From Cystobasidium ongulense (lineage: Eukaryota > Basidiomycota > Cystobasidiomycetes > Cystobasidiales > Cystobasidiaceae): 64,000 nucleotides of DNA. The notes beneath the pieces are model-generated. The model was not told the DNA's origin. It searched no databases and worked only from the letters and a program-made list of their open reading frames with translations. Numbering within the stretch: position 1 is the first letter of the stretch; each line of letters starts with the position of its first letter. The stretch lies in assembly GCA_022835595.1 (NCBI GenBank), contig BQUP01000005.1, forward strand, positions 1,545,501 through 1,609,500, given 5' to 3'. This document shows, one piece after another, positions 47,555-58,872 of this stretch. Made by a program: the position numbers and the translations under genes.

Positions 47555-48816
47555 TCAAGAATGTATCTAGATCACGCGGGAGAGACTGATTAGCATACAA
47601 TATTGTGCTCTACCACAGGTTCGGCAGTCGACCGCTCCTCAAAGAAGACGCAAGAATGACTTACAAGATCTGTCAGTACCGTCCATTCAGTCAGGGATCT
47701 CACATAGCAATCATCACCTTTATCGAGTTCTATATCAGGATTCCAGATAGTAATCTTGTCAAAGGTGCCAACTTGTTGAATCAATCTTTCGTGGACTCTT
47801 TCGTTATTCGTCGCATCTTCTGCAGATGGTTCGTCGTACTCGGACAGTTGTCGATATGATGAGAAAGCTGTACCTTTAGGAGTACGTGGTGTTTGAGGGG
47901 AAATGATATTTATTGGAAGATTGTTGGATGATGCTGACATTGGAGTGGAAGGTATGCTTGTCAGAGCAGAGGAAGGGGGTGGGGGAGTGACTGCGCGTTC
48001 CAATTTCACTGTTGTGCTTGTTTTTGTCTCGCCTGCTGCTTGTATAGTGGTAGTTGTAGATTCGGCTGTCATAGTCAAAGTCACATTCCCATCCTCTTCT
48101 AGTTGCATCGCTTCAGCTTCAATCTCAGCTTCTGCCTCCAATTTGGCGCGTTCTTTAGCTGGTGAGGTTACGATGACCTCTTGTGAGGACTCAGAATCTT
48201 CTACCTCGTCTCCCTTGACTGTTGTGCTAGTATCAAGCAACTCGGCGGCTTTATCGAGAGCTCCTTCAAATGCCATTGTCGCATCATGCGATGGAGGTGT
48301 CTCTTTGACGGGTGAGATATCAGGACTCATTGCGAATCTTTGTCGTTTTGGAGGAGGTTTCTTCTTCCCTTTGGCGATGCTATTGCCTGCTTTGTTGCTT
48401 GTTGCTGTGCTGGATGAAGACGCGTCAATTGTCGATGTAGAAGCGCGCTTTCTGGGTGAGCGGCGGGGTGAGGAGGCTGAGTAGTCTGTGGATGGATAGT
48501 CTGTAGTCGTGGTGGTATCGTCTTTGGTGCTGCTCTTGCTTGTGCTTGCTCTGCTGTTGCTGTTGCTCACGCTAGGCGCATTCGACTTCCATACTTGACC
48601 TGAGTAGCCCTCTGGCAGTGCAATCTCTACGCCCACCAGGAGTCTCCCTCTGAAGTAGGACTTGTACAAGTCATTGCCTGTACTCTTGATTGGGAAATAG
48701 TTTGCTATCCTTGCTGGACCAGAGTATGCAATGTGGACTGGGAGTAGGTGGAGTGCTGTTGATGGGTGGTTGATCCCTGCTTGCGGCGTCTGAAGGAGTG
48801 TCGGAAGGGATGCCAT
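47555..48816 (-). CDS. RNH203: Ribonuclease H2 subunit C
   Basis: Non-catalytic subunit of RNase H2, which removes ribonucleotides and RNA-DNA hybrids from nuclear DNA. Exon 47665-48816 plus a 12-nt last exon 47555-47566 give 387 aa. Conserved blocks are split: LHLLPVHIAYSGPARIANYF and YFRGRLLVGVEIALPEGYSG (about residues 20-75), and FDKITIWNPDIELDKGDDCY with VRSLTEWTVLTDLIHS at the end (about 340-387). Between them lies about 260 residues of Ser/Thr/Glu-rich disorder with a basic KGKKKPPPKRQRF nuclear signal, much longer than in yeast. Without the last splice the frame would continue 25 residues with no similarity; the gtaagt donor and the resulting WTVLTDLIHS end fit the family better. Divergent from MPS1. 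Confidence 0.87.
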
Positions 48817-49017
48817 GGTGTATACGACTACTCTAATAGCAGTGTGCTTCGATAGTGGATGGTGGTAGTTGTAATCTGATGGTAGCAGTATATATCCTAC
48901 TTCTTCTTCGTGTTTTGATCGGCCTTGCACCTCGAGTTGCTTCTTGGACGAGCATGAACAGCTAGCAACACACCGCACAACCAGCAGCACACTGCTCGAT
49001 GGAGAGATAGCAACATC
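48817..49017. promoter_or_regulatory. RNH203/MPS1 divergent promoter
   Basis: 201 bp between two divergent start codons, so both promoters overlap. A TATATA-like element occurs at about 48889-48894. The frame of RNH203 stays open upstream to 48990 but those codons show no similarity and are not included. Confidence 0.5.
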
Positions 49018-52000
49018 ATGGCCACCACGATGACTCCTCTGCCAGCTGCTGCGTCCACCGACTCGCTCGCCTCGTCGTCGGGCTCTGGCTCTGGCTCTGG
49101 CTCAAACAGCAAAGAGTCACGCTTCAACAGGCTCATCCACCGACTGCATGGGAGTGGTTCAAGCAGGGACATGACTGGGATGGAGCTGGATGGCCCGTCG
49201 ACTCCACTGCGCTATGCTCCGAGACCTGGCCAGCAACTCGCCGCCCGAAACAATGGCAGCAACTCGCCTGCACTGTCCGACATCGACGACATTCCCCTCG
49301 AGAGGCCTGTATTCGAGAGCAACTTTATGAGAGAGCTGCAGCAGGGTCAGCCGCAGTCTTCGACATCGACATCGTCACCGCGTCCACCTCTTGCTCCCTC
49401 GTACTCGTCGCCAGCCGCCGTCATCACCCACCGCCATCCTTCGCCAAATAACAACAACACGAGCGTCAACACCAGCCAACAGCATATATCGCCGGCATTC
49501 CCATCCAGAGAGCTCGAACGCACACGAAGCTCTCCTATAGCTACCTCGCCATCCACAACAAACAGCAGCGGATCCCTCAAAGCACGCCTCGTCAGAGTCG
49601 CTTCCTCAAACTCGCTCTTCGGCAAGAACTCCAACGCGACTAGTATTCCTGCTGGACATGGGGCAAATGACGACCAACAGCAGCCATCGCCCTCGCACAC
49701 ACAGCTCGGAGCACGCCGCAAGACTGCTTCACTCGTCTCATCATCCTCGCCTGTGTCTGGTCCCTCACCTTCCCCTCGAAGCAGACTCGCAGCATCCGTC
49801 GCCAACACTGCTCAACAACAACAATCACCCTCGACTGCAATTTCGTCCTCGACTTTCAGCAAAAGCCACGCATACAGACACAGCGAAGACGTGAGACAAT
49901 ACTCACGCTCATCACCGGCATTAGAAGTCCCCTCTTCAGCATATGGCAAGAATCACGCTTCCTCACCTCCCTTGTCTTCCTCTCCATCCTCATCAGCCAG
50001 AGCGCCCTCTCCAAATCTACACGCTCTCAGGGAACAAGCTGACGAAGATGGACAACCTTCCTCATCGTCCAGGCATAACGGAAGCTTGTTCTCGGGCTTG
50101 TCAACCTCCTCCTTCTCCCTTTCCAGGAAAAGGAGCACAGATGGCCTTTCCCTCGCTAGCAATCTTAGTTCTCATCATTTACCCATACCCGAAGACGAAG
50201 AGGGTCAACAAGACGGTGAGCCTGAGAGAGGTGTACAATTAGAGAATGATGAGAATATCGACGAAGACCAGACTGCAGAGCGGCATAGTGGTTCAAGTAT
50301 CGAAAAAAAACAATCTTCCAAGACTGCTGCTGCGCATGGAGATGTATCTTCCCGACCTCCACTGGGAGAACGATACCTCTCTTCTGATAGACTGCCTTCG
50401 CAAGATACTTCAATCACAGCAACAACAAGTTACAAATCCACAACACCAGGATTCCCACGTCATATTCCAAATGCATCCTATTCGAGTACACATACCAATC
50501 CATCATCTACCGCAACGGACGGCAATTTGACTACTGCAGCAACAAGTACAATCCAGTCACAAAGAACAGGATTGATATCATCAGGATTATCAGAATCTTC
50601 TAGACGATTCCGTTCTGCTTTTAGATTGAATAAATCTAGAGCTGCTGGAATGGCTACTCCCGGTGGTGCTGCTGCCGCGAATGCGAATTCGAACGAAGCT
50701 GCTGCTAGTCTTATGGGCGCGTCTACTACTACTAGAAGAGCGATGAGAGTCCCTCTCAGACAGCAATTGAACAATGAAGATGAGGATGAAGAGGTTCAGA
50801 ATCTGGATGACGCTAGCGTAGCGGCCAGTATGAGTGTTGGCAACTCGACTGCTAGTCCTAAACAGGTGGAAGAAGGGGTGTCAGATGCAAAGCGTGAGTG
50901 TTGTCCCTATCCTTGCGACTTCAATCAACCGGGAGGATCGTGCGCTGAAAATCTGTCTTTCGATATAGCCCTCTCGCCAGCACTCACAAAGACACCTAAT
51001 GACGTATTGAGCCATGATTTCGCTCGCGATGATAGACACCCTACACCTCCTACAGGTCCACATATAAGTCATGTCTTACCGCATGATTCTGGGAACGCAT
51101 CGAGATCACGTTCTAATTCCCCTAGATCTAGTGATCTTTTACCAAATCACGATGAAGAATATGAAGAAAGAGAAAAAGAAAGAGAATCTGCTAGGGAAAG
51201 AGCTCAGCTTGTTCTCCCACCTTCTTCTTCTTCTTCTTCTCATAATATATCGAGTAATGGACCACATAAGATTACAGTCGCTAGACCAGTTAAAACACAC
51301 GCTTTAGGGGAGGGAATGAGCTTGGGCGCTCTGAGACCTGGTCGCGCGATACGCGGAGAACAGCAGGAGATGGACCAGGATGGAAAATCTAGTCCTGATA
51401 ACGGCAGATCTGCTAATGTTGGTATTTCAAGTACGAATCAAGCTAGACATGCACGCACTGCTTCCCATGGTAGACTGGAAGATTTGGTTATGGTGCAAGA
51501 AGCTGGTAACTCGGCTCATGCTAGACCTGCTTCAAGACAGCAGAATCACCCTCCTCTTCCTCCTCCTCCTCACACTGCATCGCAGCATCACGCACGAAAT
51601 GCTTCTGATAGTACGCTTGTTGGTACTTCTCAGCCTGGATTGTCAGACGGTCACCGCGAGAGAGGATGGCAAGTCCAGCCTCAACAGAGGGATGTACCGC
51701 ATGCTCATCAGACAAATACGAGGGATCGACCTGCGCCACACCAACAACAGCCTGAACAGGAAGAAGTACTGCTCTTTGATGGCGATAAGGAGAATGTAGT
51801 TGCCGGTGATTGGTATCGACAACATCGAGAGAAAAGAGATGAAAAGGAGTCGGAGAAGGGACACCTTCCTCCACTTGCTGATCGGCAGGCTGGCGAGAAT
51901 GGAGTGAAAACAAGGCAGATACTAGGCCAAGTGCGTAAACCTTTACAAGAACAGCAAGGTAATCATCAACAGCCCCAGCAACGAGTAGAGGGAGGTTTCT

Positions 52001-53564
52001 TACCTGAACCTAGACAACAAGGTCCATTACCGCAACAACATCGAATTGGAAGTAAATTATCTTCTTCTTCTTCAAACGGTGGATTAGGATATTTCCCTTC
52101 TGATAGACAGGTTATCGTTAATGATTATGCAGTACCTACTAAAAGAAGTGGTGATACACCTCCTTCTAATGAGAAAGAATATCATCATCAACCACCTTTT
52201 CCTAATTCGCAACAGCAGCAACATGCGGAATCGAATGGGCAGTACCCTTACCTTCAGCAACAGCAAGCTCATTCAAGAGCTGCTCCTCCATTTTCTAGAC
52301 CTCCTGCCGCTTCCTTACCTGCTCTCCCCTCATTACCTTCGCATGCGCACGATCACCAAGTTGCCTTGCAAGCGAATGCGCCGGTTCAGAAACGAGCTCC
52401 AGGAACCGTCACTGTTCAAGGAAAAACATATACTCGTATGGGTCTTCTAGGCAGAGGAGGATCAAGCAAAGTCTTCCGAGTGTGCGATAAAGATCATCTC
52501 GTTTATGCACTGAAAAAGATTGATCTAGGTAGAGGAGCCGATAGTGAAACATACCAAGCATTTCTCAATGAGATTAGCTTGTTGGAAGCTTTGAGAGGAC
52601 ATGATCGTATCATTCAATTAGTAGCTCATGAAGTAAATGAAGTTAAAAAATCATTGATTATGGTAATGGAAATTGGAGAAATTGATCTGAATGCATTACT
52701 TCAAGAAAGAATAAGCAAATCTTTCCCTTCTAGTATGAATTTCATTAGATATATGTGGGAACAAATGTTAGAAGCTGTTAATGTTATTCATGATGAAGGA
52801 ATAGTCCATACAGATTTAAAACCTGCTAATTTCGTCTTAGTTAAAGGAGCTCTAAAATTGATTGACTTTGGTATCGCAAAAGCTATACCAAATGATACGA
52901 CGAATATAGCTAGAGATCAACAGATTGGTACAGCGAATTATATGTCACCTGAAGCTTTGAACCCTCATAATTCTGCTAAGAATGGGAGGGTAATGAAGGT
53001 GAGTACGAGAGTGAAGCTTCTTTGGTGCGATCGATGGAATTGACTGATTGGATGGAATCCCAGCTCGGTCGACCTTCCGATGTCTGGTCTTTAGGATGCA
53101 TACTCTATCAGATGGTCTACGGCCACACTCCCTTTGGTCAGATCAAGAATTTAGCAGCCAAAATGAACGCCATCCAAACACCAGGCTATGCGATAAACTT
53201 TCCAACGCATGCTGTACCGAGTACCATCAAGGGTGAACCACTACCAGAACTCGCAGTACGAGTCGAAGATGATTTATTGGCAGTTATGAAATCTTGCTTG
53301 CGATACGAATCAAAGAGGAGAGCTACTATACCTGAGCTACTTATGGATCCTTTCCTACGAAGGGAAGATAGTGGCCGAGAGCGAGATGGTGACGATAGTC
53401 CCTCCAAGAACAACAGCACAAGTGAACAAACGGTCAGTCTGGATTTGGTATCGGCTATTGTCAAACAGACCCTGAACTGGTCAAATGGAAGGGCACCTAC
53501 GAGAGGTGAACAGGAGAGATTTGTAGAAGCAATCCTCAGACAAGCGAACGGCATGATTCGGTGA
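49018..53564 (+). CDS. MPS1: Mps1/TTK dual-specificity spindle-checkpoint kinase
   Basis: Kinase of the spindle assembly checkpoint and spindle-pole duplication. Exons 49018-50893, 50969-52998 and 53064-53564 give 1468 aa, long for Mps1 because about 1100 N-terminal residues are disordered, rich in Ser, Gln, His and Pro. The catalytic domain (about 1115-1415) shows GLLGRGGSSKVF, VYALKKIDL, HTDLKPANFVLV, LIDFGIAKAI, the Mps1-specific NDTTNIARDQQIGTANYM, SPE, and SDVWSLGCILYQMVYG. The usual HSD of Mps1 is HTD here. The 75-nt segment 50894-50968 has no stop and keeps frame, but its GTGAGT/TAG ends and Cys-rich translation in an otherwise Cys-poor tract mark it as an intron. The final intron (52999-53063) joins MK to LGRPSDVW. 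The 3' part is strongly AT-rich compared with the 5' part. Confidence 0.92.
50894..50968 (+). other. Stop-free 75-nt intron (3n) in MPS1
   Basis: Starts GTGAGTG, ends GATATAG, with a GCTGAAA branch-like site 23-29 bases before the acceptor. Length is divisible by three with no in-frame stop, so retention would insert 25 residues containing four Cys. Confidence 0.7.
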
Positions 53565-54564
53565 TGGGATTTCATCTAGAAAATGGTGAATGAGTGAATG
53601 CCAAGTTTGAGTTGGAGTAGGTGTAGAAGTCAGTGATGAAGTATCAGTAACATGCTTGTTGTTCGACTATCCATCTTCCATTAGGGAGGTACGATTTCTT
53701 CTTCTTCTATCTTAAGTGAGAACGTTGTATGTAAAGATGTAGTAGAAGGTGCTTTGCTTGTTTTATTAGTTAGTACTACACGACACACAATGCTTTTTCA
53801 ATAGGCAATATCTTTTTTAGACTTTCTTCGCTACAAATCCGTGTATTACAAGCTCAATTACATTACAAGCAATATATCCAGTATCATAGGGAATCTTACT
53901 TCTTCTCTTGTCTTGTCTTTTATACTTGCTGGTTTTCTGTGTAGTATTCGCCACCATTGAACTTGCTGCAGCTATTTTGGCGGGAGGATAGGTTGGAAGC
54001 CTACAACCAGACAGCAATATCGATGATGCTCTCAGGCCACTACTTCAAGGCTGTCATATGCATTCGCTGAATGTCAGTAATGCGCTAAGTTATACTCTGC
54101 CGTCCTGCGCGCAAAAAGATGGCGGGTCGAAATCCTGCCTGCTCTACGCGCCCATGACCCAGATAAGGCAAAAATCATGCAGACACTGGCTGGCCATCTC
54201 GACTCGTACTGCAGGACAGACAAGCACGAGCCAATCACCGAGCATAGAAGCTAGTCCAGTCAAGCCTCCCCCGAACGGTCTGCACTGCGCAGTTGCTTTT
54301 GGCGGTGACGATAATCATGCAGAGAGGCTGGCTGGCTGGCTCGCCTCTTTGATGCAGGAAGCACACTGACGTCTACTTGCGGTCGCATTATCCTCTTCTC
54401 TTCTTTCTCTCTTACCCACTTGCTGAATCTCTGCCAGTACCTACACTTGTCGAAGAACGCACCGAAGAACGACATATACAAAGCAGCCTCGATCATCCTG
54501 CCTGCGAGCATACTATAGCACGCAAGTGAGCAGCAAGCTCTGCAATTCCCTGCAAGTCTACAAG
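53565..54564. other. 1-kb intergenic region
   Basis: Between MPS1 and the membrane-protein gene on the same strand. It contains a TTCTTCTTCTTC tract at about 53697-53708 and AT-rich MPS1 downstream sequence. No gene or RNA is recognised. Confidence 0.5.
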
Positions 54565-56266
54565 ATGCGTTCGAACACTCTGTCCCTCACATTGGCGAGC
54601 CTGGCGCTCCTCCTGAGCTTCCAAGAACAATGCCGCATTCAAGCACAATCAGTCGATGCTGGCCCTTCTTCTCAAGTCGCCACAGGACAACAGCGAGAAG
54701 CTTATCCTGCATCTTCGCGACTCGGACGACGCTATGCAGCAGACCAAGAGGCAGTCCAACGACGGCGAGCTTCGAAAACATCTCTTAAGCGCAGACAGGA
54801 AATACTGGACGATGAAAGTGGTCCTGCGGTAGTCGTCAGACCAGTCAGAGAATCAGCTACAAAAGGAGCTTCTACTGAAAGCTCAAGATCAGATGCAGAA
54901 GCTGCGAATGTCGATCTATCAAGAGCGGTCAATAACGCTGCTGCTACTCCTTCGCTTGACTCCTTGTCGAAAAGTGTCCCACTCGCTTCGAATGGTTTGA
55001 GACCTGGCGAGCCTACTTCTGCTTCAATCTCGATCCCAGTTTCGAATTCCAGGGAGTCCTCAAGTAGCGAAGCAAGATCTACCTCAAGCTCATCTTCTAC
55101 TTCTTCTTCTTCCTCAGCCTTATCATCGTCAGCTCCTTCTTCTTCAAGCTCCTCGACCGACAGTCAAGAAAGCAGCTCTACGAGACCCACATCTACCTCG
55201 TCAAGCAGTTCCAGCTCAAGTCAATCATCAAGCGTCGTCTCGTCCACTACGCCGCTCTCTAGCTCCTCTGAAGCTGCTTCACCTACCAACAGCTCGGCAC
55301 CCATCACAAGCGTATGGCAAGCCTACAACAAGAACAGCAAATACTTCCCTGTCGCTGTGGGCGTTACTATAGTTGTTGGTGAGTACTCATTCCTTCAAGT
55401 CGATGACACTTTTGAAGCGAACGCTGACTGGCTTTTCGTGTTCGTACTCAGGCATAGCAATCCTCGTCGCTCTAGTAGCTATCCTTCAATGCATAGCTCG
55501 CGCTCCTCGATTCCGAAAGGATAAGGACCGTCCTCTTTTGATTCCAAGAGATTCAACTTGGTCCGGGAGCGATGCTTCGGGTTCCGCTGGCGGATTAGCA
55601 AATGATACTGCCAGTCGACGTGGCTCGATAACCTCTCAAGTAGCCGCAGCCAGGAGGGGATCATGGGAGAAATTCGGATCATCCCCTTCTAGAGTGGACT
55701 CCATCATTTCCAGCGGTAGTAAAAGAGGTAGCATCGCAGATGAGAGGGATATAACCGCAAATTCATCTGCAACATGGGCAAAAGAAGATTTCTTACCCCA
55801 CTCGGGAGAAATGGATGCTTTCCCTGTCAATAACTCATTTAGTATCGTAGATGTCTATCCTGCTCTTCCTAAATTCGCAAGGGGTGCTATCACCCCAACT
55901 TCAGGATCTGCACCAGGTGGAAAGGCTAGTAATCTAGGATCTCCTTATCCACCTTTCCCTCCTGGAAGATCTTCAATTTCTTCGACTACTGCACCTCAAT
56001 TCCAGCAGACTACATTACCGGTTATTAGGAAGATGGATTCTGCTATTTATTCAAATCACTACAATAGCAATAATGGTAATCAGATGCTACCTCCTATGAC
56101 GGAGAGATTGGCAAGAGGTCCTTCCATTTTATTCAAGCCTAGACCTGGACCTACAGAGCAGCAATCAGGACATCGACTATCGATGACTAGAGGTGGACTA
56201 CCTTCTCATGTTGTTCTACCGCCTGGCGTTGCAGAGAGGAGAAGATGGGAGAGATGCTCCACGTGA
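54565..56266 (+). CDS. Ser-rich single-pass membrane protein (Mid2/Wsc-like architecture)
   Basis: Exons 54565-55378 and 55452-56266 give 542 aa. It starts with a signal peptide (MRSNTLSLTLASLALLLSF). An extracellular part of about 240 residues follows, ending in long Ser/Thr runs (about 165-255) that should be heavily O-mann­osylated. A transmembrane helix (FPVAVGVTIVV joined across the intron to GIAILVALVAILQCIA, about 262-290) is followed by basic residues APRFRKDK, giving a type I topology. The cytoplasmic tail of about 250 residues is Ser/Pro-rich with NNSFSIVDVYPALPKF. This architecture matches fungal wall-stress sensors such as Mid2, but there is no Cys-rich WSC domain and no sequence match I can name. 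An in-frame ATG at 54526 would place 13 residues before the signal peptide and is less likely. Confidence 0.8.
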
Positions 56267-56747
56267 GCACACAGTAAGAAAGCCGGGATAGCGGTGATAA
56301 TTCAGGACAATAGGTTTATTTCGCGTTTCTTTTGGATATATAACTAGGGCTGGTCATAAAGGGTAGAATAACAAGTCAGTATAGCTCATTAGCATTGTAG
56401 CATAGCATAAATTCACTCTTGACCGACCGGTAGATGGGGCCTAGATGTGCAAAGTACATTGGCCTCCAGACTGATATTTACAGTCGTTGCCATTGCTACG
56501 TCTGCCGTATTGCTCTCTAATGTCAGTACTGCCTGTCCCTGTCGCCACTGCGCCCGAACTCTCCACGTGAGGTCCGCGAGCCCACAACAGCGTTGCATTG
56601 CATCCAACAGGACATCGTTGAGACCTGCTGGCTGACCGGCACGCCAACAGCACGCTGTATTGATCACAGTAGCCAGCCGCACCCTCCGTCTGTCACAGCA
56701 ACTCCGGACTTCAACGCCGCCCTAATCCACCCATTGATATCGATAGC
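56267..56747. other. Intergenic region, SNX3 promoter side
   Basis: 481 bp on the 5' side of SNX3. No gene is supported. Confidence 0.5.
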
Positions 56748-57630
56748 ATGCAAGCGTTCGCGCGTATTCCCTCGTCGCCTGGACCGTCGGGCACGTCCTT
56801 GATCCCAGGCTACTCGTTCAACAGTTCCGGATACGGCTATGAAGGCTTCATCCAGCCGAAAGGGCAGGAGGGAGATGGAGACGAGCATGCTGAAGGCAGT
56901 GGTGGCAGTCAAGCCCAAGAGCCCGCAAGTACGCAAGACCAACAGCAGCAGCAGCAACCGCAAGACCAGCAGATGAAAGTCGGAGTTAGAAGTCAAGTAG
57001 TCGAAGATATGTATGCTGTCCCTGAGAACTACCTCGAGATTGAAGGTGCGCTTCGATTAAAGGTCATCCTGTTGCGCGTTTCACCAGGCTGATGATGATA
57101 ATGATGCAGTCCGAGATCCCAGGACGCACGACTTTGGTCGCAAGATGTACACGGACTATGAAATCATGTGCAGGACTAATATACCCGCTTTCAAAGTCAA
57201 GTACTCATCAGTGCGAAGGCGATAGTGAGTTCCAGGATCCACCCCGCGCGCCATGCACGCTTGAACTGTGTAGCTAATGTCATAGCACAACCCCTCGCAA
57301 TGTGTTCTCATCAGCTCCGACTTTGAAGCTTTCAGAGATATATTAGAGAGAGAATCAACAAGGGTCAATATACCACCTCTACCGGGCAAGGTCTTCTCGA
57401 ACCGTTTCCAAGATGATATTATAGAATCTAGGAGAGCTGGTCTAGAGAGATTCTTGCAGATTGTCGCAGGTCATCCTTTACTTCAGGTGGGCAGAGAAGA
57501 CATTCGTGACCGAGGTAGATGACTGAACTGATGATTGCTTCGTTGTACAATGAATGATGTCTAGACTGGAAGCAAGACTATGATTGCTTTCTTACAGGAC
57601 CCAGCGTGGGATAAGCACGCTTATGCTTGA
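56748..57630 (+). CDS. SNX3: Sorting nexin Snx3/Grd19
   Basis: PX-domain protein that binds PI3P and works with retromer to recycle cargo from endosomes to the Golgi. Exons 56748-57045, 57110-57224, 57315-57486 and 57565-57630 give 216 aa. The N-terminal 75 residues are low complexity with a Gln run. The PX domain spans about 95-215: [19 protein letters not shown], the PI3P-binding [14 protein letters not shown], the PPLPGK loop, and [20 protein letters not shown]. The last exon gives [20 protein letters not shown], the family's usual end; an acceptor 33 bases downstream would drop [11 protein letters not shown] and is rejected. Soluble, without a membrane segment. Confidence 0.95.
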
Positions 57631-58872
57631 TATGCCAACTCTCAAATATCACACAGACCGTGCATGCACATTATTCGTTACTTATTCACCCTATCCACCC
57701 GTTTAACTGCAGTCCCTTTGAATATGCCCCTCGTGTATCGTGTATTATACAGACTGTACGTTGTTCCCTCCACTTTCCTTTTATGTTCCCGTTGGGGTGG
57801 GTGGGTGTAGCTTCGCAGCGGCTAAGTAATCAACATATCGGAATACTTCGCTTTCTGACAAGCACGCTGATGCTTGAGTCTGCTGGATGTCGGCCCTAGT
57901 GCAAGGCTATTGAATCGAGCAATTGCCATCGGGCTTCATCATCGCATCGTATGTATTCATTCTCGGCTGACCGTTCTCATCGTGAGTTGCGAAGGCGCCT
58001 GTAGGCAGCAGTATGTGTCAGTTTCCTGTTTTCAACATAGAACGTGCATAACGTTCCGCACTCACGCTTCAAGCGATATGCGACTGAATCGGAAGTCTGC
58101 TGCTTGCTTGTCACTATACTAGCCTGAGCTGCTACAGCGCGCTGATTCGGGACCACTTCGAAGGAAGTCCGGGGTGTACTATGCAGGGAGGTGTATCTGT
58201 AGGGATGCGAATCGTCCTCTGTAAGTTTGCTATCCATGTGTGAGGGGATGGAATGAGCTGTAGCAAGCTTGCCCGTGTGCTTTCAAGCCTGAAGCCATCG
58301 CTGATCGACGAGTACAAGTGATCTATCTAATAACTGATTGATTGATCTGGTCTTGCCGTTTGAATTGGAGCACTAGCAAAGCGATATATGAGCAGGAGGT
58401 TGCTGTCGTGTCTACATAAGAGCCACCTTGATCTGCATCCTGTTTATCCATCGAGTAGACATCCATGCACCCATCTTTCCCGTCAATAGCGAGAAACTGC
58501 TTGGCATTGGAATATGGAGCCCCACCGCAGGCCTAGCCCACGAGTACATGCGAAGTGGCGGATAACCTGGATGGACAGACAGCAGTGGTTCCACACAGCA
58601 ATGAACTGATGCTATCCATATCTCACTATCCCATACCTTGTAAGCAGCGTTACCGGTCAAAGCTGCTTCCAGGCCGGCTTACATAAGCGCCCACTGCGCT
58701 TAATCAGCCTCTCCCTCGGGCCGGTCGCGCCAGAAGTGGCCGCGTACTCAGCAAGTGACGCAAAAGAAAAGCAAAGAAACAACATTTTTCACTTGAATTG
58801 CTTTAAACCATCACGCTTTCCTCTCTTCTCTTCCAATTATTACTATTCGTAACACACTCCAACTACATCAAC
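57631..58872. other. 1.24-kb intergenic region
   Basis: The longest gene-free stretch in the window. Only short unrelated open frames occur on either strand. I found no tRNA-like B box, no repeat array and no coding similarity. Confidence 0.5.

Noticed and set aside
47903-48484. 193-codon plus-strand open frame across RNH203
   Set aside because: Shadow of the Ser/Thr-rich spacer of RNH203 on the other strand; the biased codons create a long stop-free antisense frame.
54121-54160. GGGTCGAAATCC resembling a tRNA B box
   Set aside because: It differs from the consensus, and no acceptor stem, anticodon arm or A box could be folded around it by eye.
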